Positions 1-11,744 of a stretch of 64,000 nt of DNA are shown here, in pieces. Below the pieces are notes generated by a model. The model was not told where the DNA came from and searched no databases. It worked only from the letters and a program-made list of their open reading frames with translations. Made by a program: the position numbers and the translations under genes. Source of the DNA: Euonymus europaeus (lineage: Eukaryota > Streptophyta > Magnoliopsida > Celastrales > Celastraceae); the NCBI GenBank assembly GCA_963580455.1, contig OY756957.1, positions 3,911,001-3,975,000 on the forward strand. The letters run 5' to 3'. How positions within the stretch are numbered: position 1 is the first letter of the stretch; each line of letters opens with the position of its first letter.

Positions 1-1854
1 AAAAAATGTGCAAGCTTAACAGACCCGCAATCTCAACGTTTGAAATTATGATCGCATCCCAACACCCAAGATCACATCCCGACGCGTGAGATCGTTAGAC
101 GATTACAATCTTATCCTATCAAAATTCACACTTATGCACTTTGAACTCTATAAAAAGAAAATTTTCAAACTCATCTCAAGTACAGTCTCACAATTAGATG
201 ATTAATTTTTGATTTGCTCTGATAAAGGTTATTGTCTTGTGGGTCGGAGTGTTCCTAGGCCACAAAGGACCGTCATTCCATTGTTTTTACAGGATACATG
301 AGGTTCACCATTAATATCGCAGTCTCATCACTATTGAAATATAGTTGTGCACATTTTTGCATCCGCAATATGTACAAAAAGAAACATATATGTCTAATAG
401 TATAATACTTTATTTATTTTACCAAACTAATTATTGAAGGTAAATCCATCAACAGCATTATGGTTGATAGTTGATACATATCTTTCCCATTTCCCAATTG
501 GCGAGAGGTTTGGATTTTATCTTGATAAGAAGGAAACCTAACTGTATTTTCTAGAATGGTCGATATAGATCAAATCACATGCACATAAATCAATCAACTT
601 TATTATTGTTTTTGGCTAAATTTAATGTTAGAATCCCAAAGATGTTAGTGATTTGAGTTGTTAAAACAACAAAGCGCACTTCAACTCATAACAAAATCTT
701 TTTCTATTGTTTAAGTGAGTTGGATCTAGACAGACTTGTTAGATTTGAGAAGTAACGAAGTCGTGTGAGTCTGATGTATCATCAAGAATTGAACAACCCA
801 AATCGAGCAATATTTTTAGTGCATATGAGCTTTGAAAATTACAATATGATATCAGAGTCAGGTTGCTCGATTTAGCTAGACTTAAGGAGGAGCAAAGTCG
901 TACGTATCCGATGTATCTTTAGGAATCATATAACTTTAACCAAATAGTATTTGTGTTTTCCAAATTACACACAAACGTCTAGCAGAAACTCAAATCATCG
1001 CACATCTCCTATCAATTTTTTGACTGATAACAAGTACTGGCATGCTAAATTCTCAATCATCGCAACCAGCACTGATCTCCAAGCACACCATAAGCTCCAG
1101 AGGCGGTTGATCTTCTCCCCGAATAAAAGGATCTCCTAGGCGAGACCGATTTGATTAAAGAAGATGTCCGCACAATCACACAGCCCAGAAGAATCATAAG
1201 CGATTAAACTTCTCCCTTGTGAATAATAAATTTTTAATTTTACATTCCATGAAGGGAAATAAAAAGACCATCAACTATCAAATCCAATATCGCAGGAGAT
1301 TAGAAAAAAATTGCTTAACCGTCAATACTTTATTGACAATGTCACTTTTACTTTAATCAAAATTTCATTCTTAATGAAAAATTGTTATTTTCTTTTTTTA
1401 AAAATAAAAAATATTTGTTAACATTATCTATCGATTCCCTGCGATTTAAATTGTAACTTTAATTGGCAACGATCATGCAAATGACTTTATGTTTATTCAA
1501 TATAACACATGATCTCTGTACGCCAGAGGATTACGAGTTGGCATAAATGTATAATGGTGGAAGGAAAAGCCTCTTTATACACACATTTATATATGCACAG
1601 ACAGTTGAGCAACCTCCATATCCTTTATAGTCTTGAATGGTGGAATATTCAAATGGGTCAAACCAGGAATAGGGAAAAAAATAGAATAATGAAATCTAAT
1701 TAATAATGAAAAATTAAAATTGAATTCTGCATGTAAAAAAATAAATAATCCTTTCAATACCTTGATAAAAAAAAATAGCGATCAAATTATTTTTAATTGT
1801 TTTTACTCATGTTAACACAAAAATTAAATATATTTGTGCTTGAACATATACAGT
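1..1854. other. AT-rich intergenic region with degraded retroelement-like stretch
   Basis: No coding sequence is supported here; the short open frames have no recognisable protein features. Around 845-865 lies a 'gatatcagagtcaggttg' segment resembling the 'TGGTATCAGAGC' primer-binding site of plant LTR retrotransposons. Two loosely similar blocks, roughly 725-820 and 877-955, share phrases such as 'gaagtcgt'/'aaagtcgt' and 'gatgtatc'. This suggests an old retroelement or solo-LTR fragment, but no internal coding region or paired LTRs can be seen. Confidence 0.4.
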
Positions 1855-1862
1855 GTGCTAAT

Positions 1863-2421
1863 TAGGGATGACAAAAAATAGATAAGTGCATTAACTATCT
1901 GTGGGGTACTCGATCAATTTAAAATTCGAAAACTGATCAATTTGAAAATGGTTTTGATTTTTATTTTCAAGTATATCACAAATTTTGGTCAATTTTAATT
2001 TTTGATGTCGGGCCCGAACCAATTAATAAATGGTTAGGATATCCTAACCGAAATCCTCCTAAATCCGACTCTATTTTTCGTTATTATAAGCAAGTTTTGA
2101 AAAATATAAGTGAGTATATTAGTAAAATGATTGTTGAATTCCTAATTTGTATAAATGAACTTAAGCACATAAACCACTAATTCAAATTTTTTATTTATTG
2201 TCATAGATGTTTCTTAAAAAAAACATACATGTGAAAAAGCTTAAAAAATTAAAATTAAATGGTAAATTTTACCCGAAGATAAACAGTTATGAAACAATTT
2301 TGGTTTTAAATTTTTTAACTATTTTTAAATGATTTTAGAACAGTTTTGGTATATCGTAACTTAAATTGAAATGATTTTGATATTCCCTAATTGGGAGGAA
2401 CCCGATCCGCTGTAATCTCTA
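1863..2421. mobile_element. hAT-type non-autonomous element (MITE)
   Basis: The left end reads TAGGGATGACA and the right end, reverse-complemented, reads TAGAGATTACA, giving an 11-bp terminal inverted repeat with two mismatches. The flanks are GTGCTAAT (1855-1862) and GTGCTCAT (2422-2429), an 8-bp target-site duplication with one mismatch. TIRs beginning TAGGGATG/CAGGGATG and 8-bp duplications are known features of the hAT superfamily. The 559-bp body has no transposase frame, so it is non-autonomous; the mismatches suggest it is not recent. Confidence 0.7.
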
Positions 2422-2455
2422 GTGCTCATTCAAAATCGGAACCCACACAATTATG

Positions 2456-2735
2456 TTACTCCCTCTGTCCCATAAAAATAGTCTCACTTCTTTTTTTCAC
2501 ACAGATCTAGAAAAGGTAATTAATACAATAAGAACATTAAATTTCACTTACATGATACCTATTATACCCTTAATTAATGATAAATTCTTGCTATGGTCAA
2601 AGAAAAAGAAAAAGAAAAAGAAAAAGAATTTTAAGATAACCAAGCACATTTAATAGGGATTTTTTTAAAGAAAATTAAGTAATAAATTATATTTTAAAAA
2701 GTGAAACTACACTATAATCTATGACAGATAATAAA
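2456..2735. mobile_element. Stowaway-like MITE (degenerate)
   Basis: The left end, 'tactccctctgtcccataaa', is the classic start of Stowaway (Tc1/mariner) MITEs, with a TA dinucleotide at the insertion point. The right end near 2700-2735, reverse-complemented (ctgtcatagattatagtgt...), resembles it only loosely, so that boundary is approximate. The body contains a (GAAAAA)n microsatellite at about 2598-2628 and no coding capacity. Confidence 0.5.
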
Positions 2736-2819
2736 GGAAAGTTGGACTATCTTTTACTAATGATGTCATCATTTTTAATTGCGAATAAATTTAAAAAACA
2801 GAGGAATTGAAGTTGGGAA

Positions 2820-3150
2820 AACTTGTATTGGTGGGGACAACAAATAGTATTGAAAGATATGTTTTTGTTAATATGACTGAAATATGCGTTTTGCTCATGA
2901 AATATATGTTTTTGTTGATGTAACTTTATTGGAAGATATGTTTTGTTGATGTAGTTGAGGATGTGGCTTAACTTTTTTTATAATAGAGGCGAGAGACCCA
3001 ATATTAATTTTAATGTAGAAATGATATATGTATGAAATATTGACGTCTTGACTTTTGGATAATTTAAAAATTATATTGAGAGATGTGTTTTGCTTATATA
3101 ACTGTATTAAAACGATAAATATGTGAGATCATTTTTGTTATTTATTAGAA
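2820..3150. repeat. Dispersed 'tgttttgttgatat' repeat family, several partial copies
   Basis: Phrases of the form 'atatgttttgttgatgtaact..attggaagatatg' recur three to four times within this stretch. A following 'ttttttataatagagg..gagacccaatattaat' block also recurs in altered form near 3100-3155. The same phrases appear at 19010-19090, at 32200-32230 and 32490-32520 inside Tourist-like MITEs, and inverted at 32930-33130. The stretch is therefore best read as fragments of a related MITE family upstream of FATB. Confidence 0.5.
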
Positions 3151-3156
3151 ATGAGA

Positions 3157-3249
3157 CCTAAATAAAAAAAAATGAATGGGAACATTAGAATATAACCATT
3201 GTTCCTAAATAAAAAAAAAGAATGGAAAATTTAGAATATAACCATTGTT
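3157..3249. repeat. 47-bp tandem duplication
   Basis: Two adjacent copies, 3157-3203 and 3204-3249, both start 'cctaaataaaaaaaa' and end 'agaatataaccattgtt', with a few differences in the middle. It lies about 120 bp upstream of the FATB TATA box. Confidence 0.8.
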
Positions 3250-3367
3250 CATTGCTTTAGAGTCAAAATTACACTGAAAGAGTCCTAGTAACAAAGAAAG
3301 GGCAAATAGAGAAATGTCAGTGAAATTGAGCCTTGAACGAGAGGCGGGAGGGGCCATGTGGACTCAC

Positions 3368-3374
3368 TATAAAA
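3368..3374 (+). promoter_or_regulatory. TATA box of FATB
   Basis: TATAAAA sits in 'cactataaaacg', followed about 30 bp downstream by a C/T-rich stretch suitable for transcription start near 3400. This places a 5'UTR exon of about 245 nt ahead of the donor at 3646. Confidence 0.6.
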
Positions 3375-3399
3375 CGTAGTCACTGTGAGGACGCCAACT

Positions 3400-4625
3400 C
3401 CTCCTCATCCACCAACAAAATCGCTGGCCCTAATTTATTCGCCATCTCATTCCGCATTTCCTTCGCTTTTTCGGCTTCAAAGATTTTCAGAGAAAAACCA
3501 ACGAACAAGAAAACAGAAGAGGAAGAGGAGAGAGTTTTTGCAGATCGAAAATGACACCACAGCCCCTCGCTCTCATTTTCTTTAATACAACTTCTTGAAT
3601 TTCCTCTCGTCACACAGTTTCTTTCTTCTTGTCTCCGTCATCAAGGTAAGTCTGTGTTATTTGGCTTTTCGTTTTATCTTTTTGATCTGTTGTTTACGGC
3701 GGAATCTGAGGTAATGAGAGCTGTGAAGGAGGTTTAAATGGAGATTATGTATGTGCGGAAAGCTAGATGCTCAAATTTATGTTGATGCCTCTCGATGAGA
3801 TCTGAGATTTAAGATTTTTATTTTCTTTCGTATTCGAGTGCGTGTGCATCGTGTAATTTTTTGGTCGTTGCTCTAACGTCAGATCTGCTCTGTATTTAGC
3901 GCCAGATGCGTGTAGGCTTGTTTTTCTGTCTTTTCGAGTTACTGTAATTTTGATGTGTTCAATGTTCCTGATCTAATGAGGTGTTGAATCGGCCATCAAC
4001 GCATGCTGGTTGATACATTTCTGCAATTCATAATCAATTAAATTCCTCCATTTCTTGAAATATTGATTTTCACGTGTACTGTCCAGTGCTCAAATGATCC
4101 CCTCCCGGCTATGCTGGGGTAAATGATTGGGGACCATAACCTAAGTTCGTGAAATGTCAAATTTAAGTCATTGAAAGAGAAAATACCCAGCAAGCTTTCT
4201 GAACTTTCTGGAGTGCCCTGTTTTCAAAAGCAATCTTGGAATGCTCCTTTTTTTGATAATTGACATTAGTGTTATTTTCGTCAATTTTTTTTTATCTCTA
4301 TATGCTTTCAGAATTTGTGTTTGTGTGTTGCTTCTTTTTCATTACGCGAGCCGAAAATCTGGTGACGTAAATCCTTATCAGTTGCTGAAATTGTCGACAA
4401 ATGAATGTTCGGCTCTGTTTTTACCCTGTAGTTTCCTATTGTCTTGAATGGTAATATGTTCTAATTGGCTTTTCAATGTTATGCAGAGATACGTTGCCGT
4501 CTGGCAAGATTTGCTGAGTATTCATTGTTATCTTTGCTATAAATTGCCATTTGAGAAAAAGAAATTTGAAGAAATTTAGTAAAAGCCATACTCCAACTGA
4601 CACGTCGTTTGCAATTAATTTCATC
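3400..4625 (+). other. FATB: FATB 5'UTR with intron
   Basis: A first non-coding exon runs from about 3400 to 3645 and ends at 'catcaag|gtaagt'. The second begins at 4487 after 'atgttatgcag' and reaches the ATG at 4626. The 841-bp intron is T-rich, as plant introns are. A 5'UTR intron is common in plant FATB genes and often supports expression; that role is inferred here, not shown. Confidence 0.65.
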
Positions 4626-7600
4626 ATGGTTGCTACTGCTGCTACTTCATCTTTCTTCCCGGTTGGTTCTCCATCTTGTGAATCTGGTGCAAAGTCTGCC
4701 AAGATTGGTGCTCCCAATTTGGGAGGAATCAAGTCAAAGTCTGGTTCAGGTGGTGGTCTGAAAGTCGAGGCAAACACCAAGGCCCCTTCTAAAATTAATG
4801 GTACCTCAGTTGGCTTGATGTCTCCAGCAGAGAGTGCACAGAAGGTGGCCAGTGTTCCATCACCAGCCCCTAGGACTTTTATCAACCAGCTACCTGATTG
4901 GAGCATGCTTCTTGCTGCTATCACCACCATATTTTTGGCAGCAGAGAAGCAGTGGATGATGCTTGACTGGAAGCCAAGGCGACCCGATATGCTAATTGAC
5001 CCTTTTGGTATAGGTACAATTGTTCAGGATGGTCTTGTATTTCGGCAGAACTTCTCAATCAGATCGTATGAAATTGGTGCTGATCGTACTGCATCCATAG
5101 AGACGTTTATGAATCACTTACAGGTACTATGTGAAATTTTCTTATTCGATGGTGGATCTGAAAATATATTCGATAAATAGTTAGCCTGCTAAAACCTCTT
5201 CATATAAAACTGAAGTTCTCCATAAAAGAGAAGAAAAACTTAATTTCAATCCGTGCAGTTTTTATTATTATTTTGAATCTATCTACTAACAAGTCGTAAC
5301 TTGCTTTCCCCTTTGGCTACCAGGAAACGGCCCTCAACCATGTTAAGAGTGCAGGTCTGCTTGGTGATGGATTTGGCTCCACCCCAGAGATGTACAAAAG
5401 GAACCTGATATGGGTGGTCACTAGAATGCAGGTTCTTGTAGACCGCTATCCTACGTGGTAAGGCATAACCTCTTGGCAGTAGTTACTCTATACACAAGTT
5501 TCAGATTTTATCTCTTAATCCTTCAAAAAAATTTCTTGGGCTTTGTTGTTATTTCATTAACAGTTATTTGCTATGGTCTTTCCCTCCAACTTTTTTAATT
5601 CACTAGGTTTTCCGTTTGGAAGTAAGATACGCATCTTGAATTTGTTCTGCTCTCTTTACGGGCTAGATACTAGTCCTAGCCTTGGGCATTGGCCTTTCTA
5701 TAAAACCCCAGGGATATTTACCATTTTCTACTTTGACATTGTTCAGGTAGTGGTGAAGCTCCAGTGTTGTGCCAGTTCAACATTCTACATCACTAGTTAA
5801 TTTAACACACATATCTGTGCATGTTCTTATTTACGTTACAACTTACAAGTATTATGTTCCCCTGCAGAAAGTATCAAGCAAGCATTCTGTTAGAAAAATT
5901 CCCTTTTTAACTTATTTTATTTAATCCCAGTACTCTAAGTAGGTCCCATAACTTGTATGACCAACACTTATTTGGTAATAGTTGACCTGAAAATGGAACA
6001 ATTTAGAATTACATGGTTTGGCAACTTGACTTACCCTGGCAAGCATCGGTTAAGTAAGACAGCAATTTTACATTGTGTTTCTCATTAGCTCGTTGAATTC
6101 CCGATTGCCATATGGTTTGAGTATATTCTTGGTTATTTCAGTAATGCTTTTGACATCAGTTCAGAAGCATCTGTAAATACCTTTTCTTGATTTTTTTTAA
6201 TAGATACATTGGTATAAGTTTGCAAATTCATTTATTTTGGTACTAAATTATTGCCGCCATCTATTTTGATACTTTCTGTGAAAGAAAGTTATGGAAAGTT
6301 GTTTTTCATCATCCACTGAGTCTTTATCTCTAAAAGTTTGGGGTCTGCAGTCTACTACATGAGCCTTTGGGAAAATCAATGTAATTCCTCTACGTGTATT
6401 CGTTTATAGACGGTTGTTAATACTTCGAAAATAAGGGATACTAAATATAAAAATTCATTTTTGGGATAATTATGTAATTCATTTTGGGGTTTAAATTCTA
6501 ATGCTATGAATGTATTTCGTCTTGCAGGGGTGATTTTGTTCAAGTAGATACTTGGGTGAGTGCGTCAGGAAAAAATGGTATGCGTCGTGATTGGCTTGTT
6601 CGCGATGGTAAAACTGGTGAAACTCTAACTCGAGCTTCCAGGTAATATGTGTACTGGAGATTGATCACATCAATTTTTTCTTCTTTTTTTCTTTTACATT
6701 TTATAGCATTTGACTATTTATAAACTGGTGGAAAAACTTGGTGAATATGTTGTACTGGATATTTATCACATTTCCCCGCCTGTTTTGCTTGTTCTCATGC
6801 GGAGGCATGTCTCAACTTAATTTAGACAAATTAATCAATTATTTGTATTTAATTGTCAATTTGTCATGCATATTTCGGTCCCGTTTGGTAAACAATTTCA
6901 ATCAGCATATAATTTAACATTCAGCATACATGTTACACACAAAAAACTACTTAACCAAACATCCAATAACAATTTTAGCATATATGTTACCATTTTCAAG
7001 TGATAACTATTGAATGCTGTAGCAAAATTTTCAAATACTTTTCCAGTTTTTTCTAAGAGTTACACCATCATTTTGGCAGTATTCATGACAAAAAGTCTTT
7101 TATTTGTTTTTACATTTAAATTTAAGTATTTTGTTCAATATGGCAAGTCATAAGATGCATAACCTTTGAACTGTTGACAGAGAAGCAACTTTTCATTATA
7201 TTGTGATGTAGTATAATAAAAAGTTATCAAAAACAGTACCTAATAGGTTGTTTGTTTTCATTATCTTTAGTGTTTGGGTGATGATGAATAAACTGACAAG
7301 GAGATTATCCAAGATCCCAGAAGAAGTTAGAGCAGAAATTGAGCCTTTTTTTTTGAATTCTGATCCTGTTGTTGATGAGGAGAGCAGAAAACTACCAAAA
7401 CTTGATGACAATACAGCGGACATTGTCCGTAAAGGTCTAACTGTAAGTCAAAAGGTTTTACCTAATGGTGTTATTATAATACTTATGTAGTAGTATCTTC
7501 TTTAATTTCAGGCTTTTTTGGTTTCTCATTACTTTATCTATTTTGCAGCCTAGATGGAGTGATTTAGATATCAACCAGCATGTTAACAATGTGAAGTACA

Positions 7601-8586
7601 TTGGCTGGATCCTTGAGGTAAAATCTTTTGGCCTGAGAAGATTATTTTTCTTTCTGTTGCAATTGAATTGGTGTATTACATTCACTAGGTAATTCATTAT
7701 TCCTGTTATTTTTAATATCTGCTTGTCAAGCTTCCAGTCTAGCAAACTTGGAGTTATCTCATCTTTGGATCAATGAAAACTGATAATCGAGTTTTGAACT
7801 GACAGTGTTTCATAACTGGCTTAGCAACTGTGTTACTATTTGCCATTTCCCAAGAACTTCTCGTCTTGGTACATGCATTGCACAGTACCAATTTTTTCTT
7901 TCTATTATTTACTGAAGTAGGTTTTAAGTGATGGCCAGATTGTAGGACTTTTCACATCCAAAAATATGCTTTGGAAGCGTATAACTATCTTTTTTAGAAT
8001 GAAAGGCCACCTCTCTGGCTGTTATTAGTTGGCTCTAGTCAGTTATTTGACTAGTTCGATCAATTGGTTAAAATTCTATGTTCAGCTTCCATTTTAGGAG
8101 GCTTTCTACGAAGGTTAGACTCTCTGTATTGTGGAATAAAAGAAGCATAGGTGGAAGCTTTTTTTAAAACAAGACAATTTGTGAAGCTATCGTATAAAAT
8201 GTTGATACACTGGTTAAACGTGTACTTAATGTTGCTTGTTTGTCATGCATACAACGTAAAGTTTTGGTCCTTGATTTTAAGGGTTCATTTTGTCTTTTTG
8301 ATACTGGTTATTGCAGAGCGCTCCACTGCCAATCCTTGAGAGTCATGAGCTTTCTTCCTTGACTTTAGAGTACAGGAGGGAATGTGGAAGGGACAGCGTG
8401 CTGCAGTCCCTAACCGCTGTCTCTGGTGCTTCCGTGGGAAATTTGGGAAATGCTGGTGGTGTTGAGTGCCAACATTTGCTTCGCCTTGAGAATGGAGCTG
8501 AGATGGTGAGGGGAAGGACTGAATGGAGGCCCAAACATGCCAACAACTTTGGTATTGTGGGTCATGTTCCAGCAGAGAATGCCTAG
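4626..8586 (+). CDS. FATB: FATB palmitoyl/saturated acyl-ACP thioesterase, plastidial
   Basis: Hydrolyses saturated acyl-ACP (mainly palmitoyl-ACP) in the plastid stroma, ending fatty-acid synthesis and releasing free fatty acids for export. Coding exons: 4626-5123, 5324-5457, 6528-6641, 7271-7442, 7549-7617, 8317-8586, all GT-AG, giving 418 aa, the normal FATB length. Residues 1-60 are Ser/Ala/Lys-rich, like a chloroplast transit peptide. Residues 88-118 hold the FATB-type hydrophobic stretch and the LDWKPRRP motif. The thioesterase hot-dog repeats follow. The active-site set is visible as D313, N315 and H317 in DLDINQHVNNVKYIGW and E351/C352 in EYRRECGRDS. The start is the first ATG of the exon, in frame with the transit peptide. 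FATA is less likely because the N-terminal hydrophobic segment and LDWKPRRP are FATB traits. The specific acyl preference cannot be read from the sequence. Confidence 0.95.
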
Positions 8587-9352
8587 CTTAGCTTGGAGTA
8601 TCAATTTTTTTTTGCAGCAGCTGGAATGGTTGGTTATCTCTTCTTTACTGGCGTCTCACTCACATCACATGGCTTGTGTAGAATGCCCCCATGTGTTTCT
8701 GGATTTATTTATATCTTCATTTGTATACTTTCTTTATAATTTGTTTTAGAGTAAGGAAGAAACTTTCGAGCTCTTGTAATTATATCTTGCTCTACAAACT
8801 TTTCGCGCGCTCATCGAATTAGTGAAGGTTGTCCTTCCTTGCCTTTGTCTGTAGTCTATAATCATTTGTGGGGGTGTTTTTAACTCTTTTTGTGACACTA
8901 GCTGTCTGGGTAAGTTAATGTAGCTTTCTTTAGTGGTGGAACTTTGCATCACATATATTTTTGTTGCACGTTCTTTTGAAATCAAAGAAATTGACTGCTG
9001 GGAATCTGTATTGTTTGCTTCTGTGATTAAATTCTTATACTTTTCCAACCAAGAAAATAGGTGTAGTATGTCTGTCCAGGTTTTGTATGTGGGAGGGTGC
9101 TCTGTGTTGTTTCTGTCCAGTAAGTGTCCAAGGGCAGCATTGATTTTGGCCCAAATTTAATTGGATCGAAGAGATTTCTAGTTGGTTCTTAGCTCGAATT
9201 CATATGTTGATAACGGAAAGGATCAAATTGATTATAATAATGGGTGCAGGCCAGAGTAATTCTTTTTCTGGTGATGTATATCCGTTGTTTATAATTTTTT
9301 TTTATGTGTTTGTGAATTTAAGAGTATTGAAATGATTATGAGAGATTGTAGG
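8587..9352 (+). other. FATB 3'UTR and downstream spacer
   Basis: T-rich sequence follows the TAG stop; a 3'UTR of a few hundred bases (to about 8800-9050) is likely. I see no single convincing polyadenylation signal. No other gene is supported before the Mutator-like element. Confidence 0.4.
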
Positions 9353-9981
9353 CAAGGTTGTCAAGATCGGGATCTTAGCAAGGATCGATATGAGGTAGAC
9401 AAAATTGAATCGTAAAATCGTAAGATTTTATAAAAAATCAAAAATTAAATGTAGAATCATACATTAATGACTTTCATATAGATAATTAAATAATATTAGT
9501 ATTAGTATTCATATGGAAGAACAATAGATCGTGAAATATGGAACAATGGAAGACTTGAATTGAACTCTAAAACGGCGTGAAACCCTAAGTCCGTAAGTTG
9601 TGGCGTTGTGTTGTGCAGCTCGTGCAAATTGCAAACAGAGTCCACCCAAGACTCAAGACGATCTGTAAAAGACACTAAAGACTTATGAGTTATCTGATTA
9701 TCAAAATATGGGCTGGCCCATCACATTGATAGCATATGATTCATATGGATATGGCCATAATGGCAGCCCATTAAAAACTCAAGTGCAAAAGTGCCCAACA
9801 AGGCAACAAAGTGAATTGTGAGATCGGTCAAATCGTATAATCGGTGATATCGTAGGATTTGTAAAGACGAGATTGACCGATCATGTATTTTTACGATCTT
9901 GCACCGATTCAACAAGATTTATTCACCTAAAATCGTGTAATCGTACGATCCTACGATTTAAATTCCAATCTTGACAACGTT
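9353..9981. mobile_element. Mutator-like MITE with 9-bp target duplication
   Basis: The left end reads 'aaggttgtcaagatcgg' and the right end, reverse-complemented, 'aacgttgtcaagattgg': 15 of 17 bases match. The flanks carry the identical nonamer GATTGTAGG at 9344-9352 and 9982-9990; a 9-bp duplication is the usual Mutator-superfamily signature. The terminal regions are dense in ATCGTA/TACGAT-type words ('aatcgtaaaatcgtaaga' on the left, 'cgtgtaatcgtacgat' on the right), extending the inverted similarity inward. The 629-bp body has no transposase frame. Confidence 0.8.
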
Positions 9982-9990
9982 GATTGTAGG

Positions 9991-11700
9991 GTTTGTTGCA
10001 AGAAATAATGTAGTTGATTGTTTTATTTATAGAGGTCATGCGGACCAAAATGGCCGGCCAACGGAGAGTGATGACCAATTAGAATTTGACACAAATAATT
10101 CCAAAATGAGACAAAGGGATTAAAGTTAATTTTTGGGAAAGTAATCCAATTTGAGTTGGTGATCTGCCGGATCTGGATCGATTAATCTAGCGCATGAGCA
10201 AAGCGTTGAAGACTGAAGGGTAATAATTTCATCGATCTAAGAAAATGACAAAATTGAAATCGATCATAATCAAATTTTGATCCTTTTTTCTCGACTTTTT
10301 ACATATTTTTCACTACAATAGATCGAAAATCGATATAATTAAAAATGATTTAATCAAGAAATATCAAAAAATTGATCCTTAACAACTAAATCAAATTTTC
10401 TAATCATTAAGGAGGGACTGTGCCTTGCAGTATTTCTATTTCTATTTCTGTCTAATCTACCGCTGGTAGTTATTATAGTGTTCGATAAACCAAATTCATT
10501 TAAAAACAGGTATATAAAATTGTACTATTTCTCAATAAATTAAAAAACAAAACTTGTACTATTTCTAGCAAATATAAACTTACACTTGCATGCAGCACCA
10601 CACACACACACATATATATAATTTATTTAAGAGTAATAATATTTCTTGCACATGAAAACAGTGCGTTCCCACCATGAGGCCTCACATGATTAGGCTTCAA
10701 TTCCTAGTCACTAATACCAATTAGTGAGTGTTAAACTAACACACCTAGCCATTTGTGAAACTTTGCATGTGTTATTTGTCAAATTTAGTTCAAACTACAC
10801 TGTTTTTAACCAAATTTTCTTTGAAATAATTGGAATAAAATTTTTCCAGAGGGTATTTTCAATTGAGGAAGCAAAGCCTCCTCATCCACCTACTTATATT
10901 CCAAATAAAAATTATATTGTTGAATTCGTCACACAAAATAGAACACATTTATGAATTTTAAATTTTTTTTTTTTAAAAATTGGTGCACAAAAATTGTGCA
11001 TCAGTTAATGTGTAAAAGAAACAGTGTACCTAGCCAATTCAGAAAAAGGTACATTTTGTTCTGTATTACACTTTTTACCCCCAAGTGAAATAGTCCAGTA
11101 CTGGTAATAATTAAACCACTGAGCCTGACTGACTTTTTCTTTAATATGTAATCATTTCTCATTATTGTGTCTTACAAACATAAACCTTTTGTATAAAAGA
11201 CTCGAGACAATTTATCCTAATTTTCAATCCTTTTACCCAAATCATGTCCCTTTGTCCAAAGAGAAGAAAACTTCCCCTTTCTTTTGTTTTTAGCTGATTC
11301 CAATTCCCAAACTATTTGGCCATGATCATTATTAAAAAAACAAAAAAACTTTATTTTCATGTTTTCTTTTGTAAATTAATATTTTTTACTTTGTATTCCA
11401 CTGAGGTTACTTCGGTGGATAAATTATTCAGGTGGGTTTAATATTTTTCAGTCATAGAGCGACTGAAAAATAATATATGTATATATATATATGCAGTTAT
11501 AGAAAATTAAATTAATATATTCTATATTCTAACACTAGACACTATTTTAGAAGGTTAGATGGATTTGAATATTGAAGAATTTATGCTGATTAAAAAGACA
11601 AGATTAGAATATGTCAACTAAATTTCCAAATTAAGAGAGTCAAAGCTAAAATGAATGGAAATTCAAATGAACACAGCCAAAGAACATATTAAGAAAGAAG
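9991..11700. other. Intergenic, AT-rich, no gene seen
   Basis: Holds a (CA)n/(TA)n microsatellite at about 10600-10621, a small hairpin near 10981-11003 around 'ggtgcacaaaaattgtgca', and an (AT)n run near 11475-11492. None of the open frames has recognisable protein character. Confidence 0.5.
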
Positions 11701-11710
11701 GAGATGAGAT

Positions 11711-11717
11711 TATAAAA
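11711..11717 (+). promoter_or_regulatory. Possible TATA box of the PP2A B' gene
   Basis: TATAAAA in 'gagattataaaaaagaa' lies just before a C/T-rich leader. A start near 11745 would give a spliced leader whose last exon begins at 13229. Confidence 0.4.
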
Positions 11718-11744
11718 AAGAATAAAAATAATTATTTTTTCTTC

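Noticed and set aside
4436..4930. 164-aa open frame on the minus strand
   Set aside because: It lies opposite FATB exon 1 and mirrors its coding sequence; no independent features.
8311..8604. Several short frames overlapping FATB exon 6
   Set aside because: Shadows of the real coding frame; the minus-strand ones have no support.
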